Assembly: GCA_001643675.2 (NCBI GenBank)
Contig: LSRY02000015.1
Coordinates: 1,380,001-1,444,000 of the forward strand
DNA from: Monocercomonoides exilis
Lineage: Eukaryota > Preaxostyla > Oxymonadida > Polymastigidae
DNA: 64,000 nucleotides
Reading direction: 5' to 3'
Part shown: one piece after another, positions 34,592-44,883 of the stretch
How positions within the stretch are numbered: the first letter of the stretch is position 1
Layout: the number at the start of each line of letters is the position of its first letter
Program-made: the position numbers and the translations under genes
The notes under the pieces: model-generated
Told to the model about the DNA's origin: nothing
Seen by the model: the letters and a program-made list of their open reading frames with translations, nothing else
Database searches by the model: none

Positions 34592-34667
34592 AACGCAAGG
34601 AACAGGGTTGCTTTTCAATTATGAGTATTAATCACAATTTATGGGTGGTTTAAGATCAAACTTCGCC
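34592..34667 (+). repeat. Left inverted terminal repeat of the DIRS-like element
   Basis: It pairs in inverse with 40526-40604 over about 78 bp with scattered mismatches. Confidence 0.75.
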
Positions 34668-34867
34668 AACACTCATATTTCCTGAGATGTTATTGCACGC
34701 ATCAGAAATGGAACAAAAACCTGTTAGATTATCAAATAAAAACAGCGAGTGAAAGGAATTTGATCTTGTGCACAGACTGATGAGAGTGGCAAATGTGTTG
34801 TCAGAATTCTCTGGGAGCTGAATGTTGTCAATGCAGTCCGGGGCTGCGAAGATTGCACCAATAAAGA

Positions 34868-35947
34868 AGGAGAAGAGAGAACGACTTCGAAGAAGAAGCA
34901 GATCGAGATCGAGCAAGTCTGAGCCGGATGCAGAATTTGATAACCTGATCGCGAAGCGGAAACAAGGTAAGCGTGTGAGATAGCTTTATTCAGTTAGCCG
35001 TACGAGGAGATGGGAAGATGAAGAGGTTAGCGACTGGGATTCGGAAAAGCAAGAATTTCAGGAAGAGAAAGAAAGAATAGAAGACTTTACTTGAATCTTT
35101 CCCAGGGAGTGGTTGACACCACGGAGATAAGCGAGCGAGTTGAGGAAGTTTATTGAATTCTGTTGAGCCGGCTCGATAAGAATGAGCGATGACATACTGA
35201 ACACATTTATTCCAGAAAGTGAGAAGGAGTTTTTCACGTGACACACTAACTCAAGATGGAACGCGCTGGTCAGGACAGCTATTACAACGAAGGGGAGAAG
35301 AGACTCACCAGAAGCTGTCCGGGTTATGGAACTGCTCCAACCTTCCCTTGAATCGGGGTCTGAAGCTGCCTAGGCTATTGCATCACTGACAGTGAAGGAA
35401 CTAGAAAAGGCGCACCTCATGGAAGAGGAGAAAGAACGATTGAGAGGACTGTTTTGCGTCTATGCGCTTATTGCCGACTGTATCAGCAGAATTAACCTAC
35501 TGAAAGTTATCCCACAATCGGGCTTGGAGAGCGCGAAAGGCTTTTTTGAAGGAGGAATGTCCAAGGAGGTGCCAGAAAACCTGAAGATGCTGGTAGAGTG
35601 CACCAGCTTTTTTCAAGTGGAGGGGGATGGTCCAGGGTATGGAGCATCCCCCGCTTCTCCCACAGCCTTCGGCCTTGTCGCAGCCAGGAGCGGACGCCCA
35701 AGGAGGTACAGCACAGGCAGGAACGCTCAGGGCTTCGCTTACAGACAGCTCCACAGAAGGTGATACGGAAGGAGTTTTACCGATTTCAAAGGAAAAAAGA
35801 GAACACCCCAGTCTCAAGCACAGTTCTTCCCAACCAATGCCTGGAGTCCAGTCCCTATCACTGGACCATTGCTACCAGCTCCCCCGATGACCCAAGGAGG
35901 GACAGCTGTGGAATCGACAGTTGGAACCAACAAATGGTCGCATGAAT
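34868..35947 (+). pseudogene. gag-like ORF of the DIRS-like element, with at least seven in-frame stops
   Basis: One frame stays recognisable from the RSRSRSSKSEPDAEF segment through MSKEVPENLKMLVECTSFFQ to YGRSFTDFKGKKR and a glycine/proline-rich end. It contains stops at 34981 TAG, 35092 TGA, 35128 TAA, 35164 TGA, 35239 TGA, 35371 TAG and 35761 TGA, but no evident frameshift in that span. Position (first ORF) and the basic, serine-rich N-terminus agree with DIRS gag proteins. There is no zinc knuckle. Confidence 0.6.
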
Positions 35948-35999
35948 AGAGAGGGAGAGAGGAGAGAGAGCCGCGCTTTGCCGCAAGACCGAGAGAAGA

Positions 36000-38900
36000 G
36001 TGAGAGAGTCAAATTCCAGCGAAATGAATATGCAACGAGAAACAGCAGCTCCGGGCGAGATGAGATCAGAGACAGAAGTGCCGAAACAACACTTGAATAT
36101 CGGAGAGACTGTGAACTCGTTAGTCCAAAGGAGGGAGAGAGAACGAGAAACCACAGGGGATCGTGCGATAGAGATATCGAGAGAAGATGTACAACACGAT
36201 GCAACGAGAACAGAAGGAGACTCCGCATATCCCCGAGTGACGGGACAGACGAGCGAGAAGGGGAACGAGAAGATAGTTTGGAGAGCTTCTGGGACTGTTA
36301 TCGAGTCCCCAATTGGGAGCGCCCTGGAGGTGAGCTCGAAGACAGCTATTGCAGATACTCTCGAAGGAGAAGGAAATGCATAGATACAGTTTGGCCACAA
36401 GACGCCAGAAGTGAAAAGGAGTATAGCGAGTGGACCATTGATGGAACCACCGCCTGGGGAAGTAGTGAACAGGCTGAACAAGTGGAAGGAGAATGGGGGA
36501 GACAAGCTAATGAGCCGTAGTATAAGAGCTCGATGGATGAGTCCCCATTCCCCATTCTCAATCGAGGAGAGAAAACACAGAAAAGAGTTTCGGGGGAAGA
36601 CGGAGATGATGAACAATTATTTATCCCTCTTGGAGGAGGAATTGAAGGAGGGAGTGGTGAAGCCCGCACAGAAGTCGGAGGTGAAGTGGTTCAACCCGAC
36701 ATTCATGGAGATAAAGAAGAACGGAAAGTGGAGAAAGATCCTGGATTGCAGAGCTCAAAACAGAGAAGTGCAGGGAAAGCACTTCAAGATGGATTCCCAG
36801 GAGACAGTGGTGGAACTCCTGGAGGAGAACGACTGGATGACCACTATGGATATATCGAGTGCATACCAGCACGTCAAAGTGGACGAACAATTCAGTCCCA
36901 ACCTGTGCTTCAGCTTTCAAAATCAAGCCTATTCCTATGTGGGGATGCCCTTTGGAGCGAAGGATGCTCCCAGAGTATTCACGAAGATAATGAGACGGGC
37001 GGCGTCATATATCAGAGAACACTGGAAAGTGAAGCTTGTAATGTATCTGGACGACATTCTCCTCATGCACCCAGACAGGGATGCATTGAGATTGATCTCA
37101 TAGGAGATAGCCCAGTTCTTGAGAAATCTGTGCTGGATACTGTCGGAAGAGAAACTGAATTTGGAACACACAAGGAGCATGGAGTTCCTGGGGTTGCTTT
37201 GGAACTCGGAAAGGGTGGAAGTGACGCTCCAAGAGAGGAAAAGAGTGCTGCTCCTGGAGGATGCACGAATCTGGATAACATATGCAAAGAGAAGGAGGAG
37301 ACAAAAGACGAGAGACTTAGCAGCACTCCTCGGGAGATTGAATTTTGTGAGGTTACAACACCCACCAGCAAGCTTGTGGATGGCGCGAATGCAATACGTG
37401 CTGAAACAGGCAATAGCCCACGAGGGCTGGAAGGGAACGGTGATAGTCAACCCAATGATTCTGGGAGAATTAACACATTGGAGGAAAACCCTGCAAGAGA
37501 ACAGACCGAGGTGTCTGAGGAAGAGAACAAGGCCAGCAGTACTTACAACAGATGCGTCAGAGCTGGGTTGGGGTGCAGTGTTAACAATTCCGAAAGAGAA
37601 CAAGGAAGAGATGATATATGTCAAAGGATGTTAAACACGCTAGGAGAGTGCGTAATCGATAAACGAGAAGGAGTCCAGAGCAGTGTTGAGGACACTTGAG
37701 AAAAAGGGAGCGTGGCTGCAACAACAGAAGATAGATTATATTCGTCTGAAGACAGACAACATGTCCACGAGGTGGACAATACAGAAGAAGAGGGGAGCGC
37801 CATCGCTCATTCAAACACTGAGAGCATTGGAGAAGAAACTGAACCGCCTGGACTTGACAATACAGACAGAACATCTCCGGGGAGAGCAGAACACGGAGGC
37901 AGATGCACTCAGACGGATGGCGAAAAAGCCGGACTACGCACTGAGGGGGGAGAAAGTCGCAGAGATATTACAAACATTTTGACGGAGAACACCAGATATA
38001 ATTTCAGAACATATTGTGCCTGTGCCCTGCGGAAGTATTTGGAGACTATCCTCCGTGAGAAGGAGGAGAGAGAGAAACGCAAGAAAACGATGTAGTGTTG
38101 ATCCATCCGTTCTTGAGAAACATTGGACGGGTGCTGAAAGAGAGAATGAACGAAGCTCAGAGGGATCTGACGATTCTGATTCTGCCAGCCTGGCGGGGGC
38201 AGACCTGGACCCCGCTACTGCAGCCTGGGAATTTGATAAAGACCCTGGGCACCTTTCAGGAGTGCATGATACCTGGAGCGAAGATGAGAAGGGAAGGATG
38301 GAAATTACCACCAGGAGAGGTAATAAGCGTTATATTGGCAAAGAGATTATTCAAGGAAGGGACCTCTTTCTAGCGTTGGGGGAATACGTTGGAGCAATGG
38401 ACATAGCAGCAGCAATACAGAGAAATCAGAAGAGTGAAAGAGACACGTGGAGAGCACTGCGAGGGTTCAAACAATACCTTGATAGAGAGAGCATGGATGA
38501 AATTGACCCCCTCACATCCAGAGATGCCAAATGGATTATGGCGGAGTTCACTGAAACACTCTCGAATACGAACCTGTCTTGTGGAGTGATTTATCAGACA
38601 GTTCGGAAAGTACTGGATTCTATTAATCTATTCAGATAGACTAAGATTGATCGAAAGGAAATTGAAATATTCCTAAAGACCTATGTGGGGGATAAGCCAA
38701 GAAGGGGCAAACGATTCAAATCAATGTGGGACTTGACAATCATCACGAAATGGGCTGAAAGCACCTACGACGCAAAAGATATACGGATACTCCAGAGGAG
38801 AGCCCTCATCCTCACTATGATCTTTGGAGCTTTAAGGCCAGCTGATCTGGAAAGAATGAGAAGAGAGACAACGATATTCAAAGATAACTCTGTCCAGACA

Positions 38901-39300
38901 CAAGTACGAACCAAGACTTCGGGAGGTGAGGTTATAAGAGTTATAATAAATAAACACCCCAATCCACGAATTGATTCAGCAGAAGCGCTCCAACGTTGGA
39001 TGGACTATACAAAGACAACGTTTAAGGATGAACATGTGTGGTTGGTATCAGAGAAGGTCTGCCTGCAAGTGCGCAGAGAATAAAAGAAGAATTAGTGGCT
39101 GTCCTGAGAGAGAACGGAATACCCGACACATTTACCTCGTACTCGATAATACACGCTGTGATAACACACTTAGCATGACAAGAAGGAGCGGACTGGAAGG
39201 CTATTAATGCTTATGCGAGATAAGCTCCGGGTTCGAGAGTGGCCCAGGAATATTATTCCGTGTTACCGGTACAAGACACAAATTGGATCCTGGAGACAAT
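36000..39300 (+). pseudogene. DIRS-like RT, RNase H and tyrosine recombinase, broken
   Basis: A single frame runs from 36000 to 39083 with stops at 36381, 37101, 37632, 37641, 37653, 37980 and 38637. RT landmarks are WFNPTFMEIKKNGKWR, MTTMDISSAYQHVKV, YVGMPFGAKDAPRVF and the catalytic VMYLDDILL (about 37040). RNase H follows with TTDASELGWGAVL, INEKES, LKTDNMS and HLRGEQNTEADALRR. The tyrosine-recombinase part has FGALRPADLERMRR (first Arg, about 38825). After a frame change near 39060 comes SYSIIHAVITHLA, then APGSRVAQEYYSV (catalytic Tyr region, about 39230). No methyltransferase domain was recognised. An intact relative elsewhere in the genome is likely but not visible here. Confidence 0.85.
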
Positions 39301-39847
39301 CTGCGGACCAGTACTCCAGGGGGGAGAAGAGAACAAGCCAGATAGGAGCGGAGATACGAAGGAAGGGACGCTGGAGATAGCAGAGGCAGATTCGAAAGAT
39401 CATACCGATGAATCACCAAAATCTGGTCTTGAAGAAGGGAAGAAACCGACGAGAAAGCGATCAAAAAGAAGAGAGAGTTTTCTTAAGGATGGAGGTTAGA
39501 AAAGTGAAACGGCTCAACCTCGGAGCTCGACACCCCGACAACCGAGTCGTCAGAAGACACCCTCCATAATCCCCAGTAACATCAGTGAGCTGACTGGAGG
39601 AAGGACACAACTCCACTGAAGAAGAGAGGCAAAGATCGGAAGAAGCGTATCGGAAGAAGTTTTGGACTGATAGGAAATGACACTGAAGAGGCAAGGGCCA
39701 GACCGATGTCGCCTCAAAGATATCCCAAGAGAGAGGGTGTAGAGCAGGAGTGCAGCACCATCACCCGCACGCTCTCAACTCATCTGCCGCACTAGAGTGT
39801 GCTAGGGAGGAGGGTTTTAGATCACGTGAACTTAAACAGAAGGGATT

Positions 39848-39955
39848 TCGAGACTCATTATCGAGGAGCAAACCTACTCCTTGCATTTGTTAATTCGCTC
39901 CATTGCGAATTTATTGAAACGCAGTGAGACAGGATTTGCTCCGAGATAATACGAA
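39848..39955 (+). repeat. Internal complementary region of the DIRS-like element
   Basis: It holds one block in direct and one in inverse orientation to the right terminus (40565-40603), as expected for the circular-junction region of DIRS elements. Confidence 0.65.
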
Positions 39956-40525
39956 TACGGATGGATAGACGATAGGCGACTGGGTGCGAAGACGAGATAT
40001 AAGTTTGTGGTGAGATGACGAGAAAAAATGGCGAGACAGAAAAGGAAAGACTAAAGATCAACAGCCAGAAATGTTTTTCTTTTCCTGACAACGAGGCAGA
40101 TACACAGGGATGAAGAAAGTGCTCATATCGAGAGCGCACTCCTGATATAGATCATGAATGAGTCGCATAGAAGAAAACAAGACCATCATTTTGCAGTGTC
40201 TGATGATTGGGATTGTTATGTTAATACAGCAGAAGAGCGGGAGGCAGAGCGCTGCACAAGCAGTTTTCTTTTCCACTCCTCGCTGAAGCGAGAGTGGTTT
40301 CACTTTCTGCTCCGTTTTGAGCTTTCGCCTCACCGGATCCCTGAATAGCCAACAGGAGACAGCTCTAAGGAGAAATGTCTCCTGCCCTCTGGTCTTCGTG
40401 ACCAAGGCGAAAAGGCGAATTAGGTGGTGAAGTGAAGCAGACAATGCATTATTTCATTTTTCTATTAAAAATGTTATTGTTTTGTGTTTTAATCTCGCCC
40501 TTTTTTTCCACGTCATATTTAGGAG

Positions 40526-40604
40526 GGCGAAGTTCTCACTTAAACCGCACATAAATCGTGATCAAGACTCATTATCTCGGAGTAAACCTGTCTCACTGCG
40601 TTCT
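40526..40604 (-). repeat. Right inverted terminal repeat of the DIRS-like element
   Basis: It begins GGCGAAGTTCTCACTTAAAC and pairs in inverse with 34592-34667. Confidence 0.75.
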
Positions 40605-40691
40605 ATCAATGCATTTTTGGATTGTTCATAGTAATTTGCACCTTTTTTAAATGACAACTCAGAACATGAATCAGAAAGTTTTTCTCTTTTC

Positions 40692-41015
40692 TTAATATTC
40701 TTTTTGCTCTGAAGTCAATTTTTCTGTTAAAATTCCTTTCAAGCAAATTTCATGCAAACTGTTTGGAAGTGAAGAAAACAAGACTTGTTTGAGTGCTTTC
40801 TGTGCCAATCCCATGGCATGGCTTTTTCTGTAAAATTCCTTGACATATTGTTTTTCAACTTTTAGCAAATAGGTTTTTCTACAAAAGACTATGCGCATGC
40901 GTGAAAAATATGAATGAGCATCTGCTATCTCTCTGATTTCGAAAAGAATAGAATGTTGAAACTTCACAGACAGATGTGACATCAAAAACAATGAAAATAT
41001 AAAACATTTCATCAC
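40692..41015 (-). CDS. Possible small hypothetical protein or gene fragment (107 aa)
   Basis: The frame is open from ATG 41015 to TAA and has mixed, non-repetitive composition (for example SRMRIVFCRKTYLLKVEKQY). No domain is recognised. It sits just outside the right end of the DIRS-like element in otherwise gene-free DNA, so it may be a relic or chance ORF. Confidence 0.2.
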   Translation of the reverse strand: MMKCFIFSLFLMSHLSVKFQHSILFEIREIADAHSYFSRMRIVFCRKTYLLKVEKQYVKEFYRKSHAMGLAQKALKQVLFSSLPNSLHEICLKGILTEKLTSEQKEY

Positions 41016-41544
41016 TGGAGAACGGAATTTCGAATTTTTGGATAATTATCTTGTCCTTCTGTCATTTGTGTAATTTTTGTTCAAATGAACAACTCTTGTG
41101 TTCGCTTTTTGCTTTTTGATTTTTGGATTTCATTTTCTATCTTCTTCGATAACCATTTGAGTCTTTTCGAATGAAATAACAATTAGAGAAGATAACAATT
41201 AATATATTATCATTCAAGCACTTAAAAAACAGTTGTTTTTGTCGCATTAGAATCCGCCATTCGAAAAGATTGTTTAAATTATCTTTTTTGAATTTTGTTC
41301 CACATATTGATTTCTAAGATTTTCCTCAACATTATCATATTTCAACATTTCATTTTACACAAAAATGTCAGTATAACAATTATTTGATAGCAAAAAGTCT
41401 AGAACAAACCATTGAAATTTTCATGAAAGAAAAATTTTTGTTCCAAATATTTCTCTTTACCCAAAATTAATTTCTATCATCTCATAGTCTTGATAAACTT
41501 TTTTCATTTTTGAATTGAATTTCAAAAAAAAAAAATAAACTTCA
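41016..41544. other. AT-rich stretch, nothing recognised
   Basis: No frame, repeat or motif could be supported. Confidence 0.5.
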
Positions 41545-41807
41545 ATATGGGTGATTATTTTTGAAAACATAACTTTTTTTGGGGTGTTTATTTTTCAATA
41601 ATTGTTGATTTTTGGGAAAAAATATGTTTTCAAATGTTCAATTCATGACGACTGTGTTAATAATTAGTGTTTTTTCTCAAATAAAGATGAAAATTTTTAT
41701 AATAAGTTTTTTCTTTTTTCAGTGTTCTTTTGTTGATATTCAAGTGAAATTTTCGAATCGAAATTTCTGAAAGAAAAAATATGATTTCAAAAATAATCAC
41801 CCATATT
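41545..41807. mobile_element. MITE of the TGGGTGATTATTTTTGAAA family, best copy
   Basis: The left end is TA|TGGGTGATTATTTTTGAAA and the right end AAATAATCACCCA|TA, so the ~262-bp element is flanked by a TA dinucleotide on both sides. That is the target duplication expected of Tc1/mariner-mobilised MITEs. It has no ORF. Confidence 0.8.
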
Positions 41808-41847
41808 TAATTTCCTTTAAAAAAAAACCAAAAAACAAACTGAAATA

Positions 41848-42203
41848 CAGTTTGTGCAAAAAATACCGGACAAGATCGATTTCACAAGAACTGCAAAAAG
41901 AAAAATTCTGACAATTTTCCTCAAAATATATCTCATCAATACAAACTCAATTGATAAACGAGACTTTCAAATATCTCATTTGTGCCCAGAAAATAGTTAT
42001 TTTTCTATTTTCGGAGAAACTCAAAATCCAATTTCTCCGAAATATGAAAAACAATTATCTATGAGTACGAATGAGGCGATTAAAAAAGTCTTGTGTGTCA
42101 AGTTAATTTGTATTGATGAGATATATTTTGAGGAAAATTATCAGAATTTTTCTTCTTGCGGCTATTGAGATATCGATCTTGTTCGGTATTTTTTGCACAA
42201 ACT
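41848..42203. mobile_element. Foldback mariner-like MITE with CAGTTTGTGC ends
   Basis: The left arm starts TA|CAGTTTGTGCAAAAAATACC. The right arm ends TTTTTTGCACAAACTG at 42203. About 120-150 bp per arm match in inverse, including TTTTCCTCAAAATATATCTC. The small + frame at 41854-42168 is the palindrome read through and is not a gene. It lies 40 bp from the neighbouring MITE. Confidence 0.75.
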
Positions 42204-42375
42204 GAACAAATAAAAATTACAAAAAAATTTTTTTAAAATATTTTGGATAAAATTAATTTCTTATGTGGACGAAATTGGAATTAAAATTAGTTAATTATTA
42301 TTTGAAATTGAATGAAAAATAACATTTTGAGTATTTTTTTTTCTAGAGATGAAAGTCACAATTTCTCATTATTTT

Positions 42376-43091
42376 TCAAATTATCTGAATATATAACAAA
42401 ATAGCAAAGAAATTGATGAACATATGTTCGAGAATAGAATATTTTTCAGTTTTATTACAGTTATTCACGAAAATTCTTTTAATAATCAAACCATAATAGA
42501 TATTTTGATTACTGTAAACTGCAAATAAAACCTTACTCTTACAACAACATCGAAAAAGAAGAGCAACAACTATTTTGCTTTTACTTTGCAATGGATGTGC
42601 TGAAGTTAAATGAATTCGAAGCGGGCTCTTTTCTTTCAGTATAAGCATAAAAAAATCCACATTTAACCATTGCATTGGAACAACCTGAACAAACAAAATT
42701 TCGAAAAAAGGCAAGCATTCAAAATTTAATTCAATAGTTGTATCATTTTCATCCGCCTGAGCAAAATCGTTGCCAATCGTGGAGCAGATGCCGATTTCTT
42801 CACCAAAACACAACAAACGCCATGCACGATAACCGGGATTCCATTGAAAGATCTACCATTTTTTGGCCAATATCATCTTTAATAGCCCATATGACTCATT
42901 TGTCTTTCCAAGCGAAGCTTAAAGGATTTCAGTGATTTCGATGGTTTTCCAAATCCGCGTTCAATTCCATTCCGATAGACATTCTTCATCGAACATGTCC
43001 CCATTTTTATTGAAATTTCATCTGATTTATCGAAATTTCTTTGGATGCTTTGAATTAAAAAAAAATGCTTGGAATTGCAATTGGGCATCAA
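42376..43091 (-). pseudogene. Possible decayed gene, unrecognised
   Basis: Two minus-strand frames (43091-42879 and 42816-42376) have natural-looking composition (for example GTCSMKNVYRNGIERGFGKP and GEEIGICSTIGNDFAQADEN). They are separated by a frame change and stops near 42830-42880. No family is recognised. The call rests on composition only. Confidence 0.2.
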
Positions 43092-44883
43092 TCACTCTGT
43101 GTTTGTTGTGAGGTTTGAATTATTTATTTATTTATTCTGTGCTGTTCACTTTCACATTTCTTATCCCCCCTTTGGAATTTTTAGAACATGACTTTGAAGA
43201 TGTGGTTGATTTTTATTGAAATGCACTCAATTTATCAGAAAAGCACTGGCTTTTAAGTGGTTCCGCATTGGAAGGATTTGAATGGGAAGAAAAGACATTA
43301 TTATTGGAGCAATTGAAAATGAATAATGTGAATGAATAATTCAAAGAAGAAGAAGGAAAAGCGAGTGAAAGGATGGAGTTTATGAGAGGGAGAAGGAAGA
43401 GATGGAGGATTGATCAATGCAGGAAGGAACACGAGGAGCAAACGATTGCGAATGGAGAAGAGGCAGAGGAAATTATTTGTATTTTGCAATGAGAATGCTT
43501 GATTTGCAAAGAAGGGCAAATTGTGTTTGTGTTTGTTTGCTGATAAAAATTGTTTTTTTTTTTTTGAATGATGAAAAATATTCAGAATTGAAAAATAAAA
43601 GAAAGAGATTGAATTTTTGTTTTTATTTTATTTTACAAAATGTATTTTTGAGGTTTAATAACAACATGTTTGGTTTCTTTATTTATTTGCAATCTTTTTT
43701 TAACCCTTTTTTTTTTAAATGTATATGCAGAGAAAGTTCACAAAACATTTCCATTCAACTAGCACAAATGGCTTCTTAAAAGGATCTTTTCACTGAAAAA
43801 AAGCAGGTGAATATTTTTGAGTAACTGACAATGGCTGTGTGCATGAAATGGATCAACATACAAAATGTGGAAGGAGCAAGAAAGCGGAAGAATTAATTTG
43901 GGAGTTTTGGGCGAAGAAGCTGGAGAAGCAGTGTGAAAAGATAAAACGGGTAAGAATATGAAGAGCAGAATGGAGAAGATATGAGACGGAGAGGAGGTCT
44001 GTAGGAGGGGATAATGATGATGAGTTACACAGAAAAGATTTTTTTGAAAGAAGAACAAGTTTTGATATGTGAGGACTGAAAAGAAAAAAATGAAAACAGC
44101 TGAGGAAAAAGATGAATTAATATATGATATATTGGAGGGTGATAAGGAAAAGCGAAGAGGAAAAAATGAAAGAGAAGAGAAATTGAGAAACAGTTTTGAG
44201 GGAAAGATTTTTCATTGAAAGAGACAAAGAAAAGGGAATTGAGGAGCTAATGAACAAAAGAAGAGAAGAAAAGAAGAAGAGAGAATGGAAAAGAAAGACT
44301 CACTATCTGATTGCGTTGGGAGATAAAGTTTTCAATAATTCAGAACAACACATTCAAAGAGAAAACATGGGTCATTTGTGAAGGTGTGGCATTTGTTGCT
44401 TTTTGTGCTTTTGTCATTCAACAATTTTTGTTTGAAAAGTTTCTTATTATTTTCTGGTGAATGCACTATTAAGAACATGGAAAAATTCAACTTTTTCTGA
44501 AAAACAAAGTATTATCTGATTACAAATTGTTTTGTCATTCAGGCGATGCAAGGCAGATTCTTATCATTTGTTGTATTTATTTGGACATGTTTCATCTCTC
44601 TGTTCGACGTTTCTTTTTGTTTGTAATTTTTTAATTTTCATTATTTTTATTTTTCAATTCGACAAATTGTCATCTGTATCAGCAAATACCGATTCATTCC
44701 TGAAAAGAACTGAAGAAATGGCATTGCCTTGGAACTGTCTCAGACGTTTTCCAAACACTCACAAAGTGATTGCTGAAAGAAGTTTTTTGATCTTACCAAT
44801 TGTGTTGAAAACCATTATTTATTTCAATTTGATCATCCGGAAAAAAATAAAAATTTTCAAATCAAAATTGATTTTTATTCAAT
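43092..44883. other. Gene-poor region upstream of the large surface-protein gene
   Basis: Purine-rich and AT-rich low-complexity DNA with short charged frames (for example 44196-44381) that lack motifs. These could be worn remains of a surface-protein tail. Nothing was firmly supported. Confidence 0.5.

Larger units (their letters stand above)
34592..40604 (+). mobile_element. DIRS-like tyrosine-recombinase retrotransposon, inactivated
   Basis: The termini are inverted: 34592-34667 matches the reverse complement of 40526-40604 (shared AAACGCA, ATCACAATTTAT and CTTCGCC blocks). An internal complementary region at about 39848-39955 repeats terminal sequence in both orientations: GACTCATTATCGAGGAGCAAACCT, shortened here, is direct to 40565-40588, and CGCAGTGAGACAGG is inverse to 40588-40602. 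This is the DIRS layout that supports a circular intermediate. The body is less AT-rich than its flanks and carries gag-like, RT, RNase H and tyrosine-recombinase regions in order, all with premature stops. Confidence 0.85.

Noticed and set aside
39220-39245. tRNA-like GGTTCGA box
   Set aside because: It lies in the tyrosine-recombinase coding region and has no cloverleaf around it.
41854-42168. 104-residue + frame
   Set aside because: It spans the palindromic MITE and is explained by its inverted repeat.
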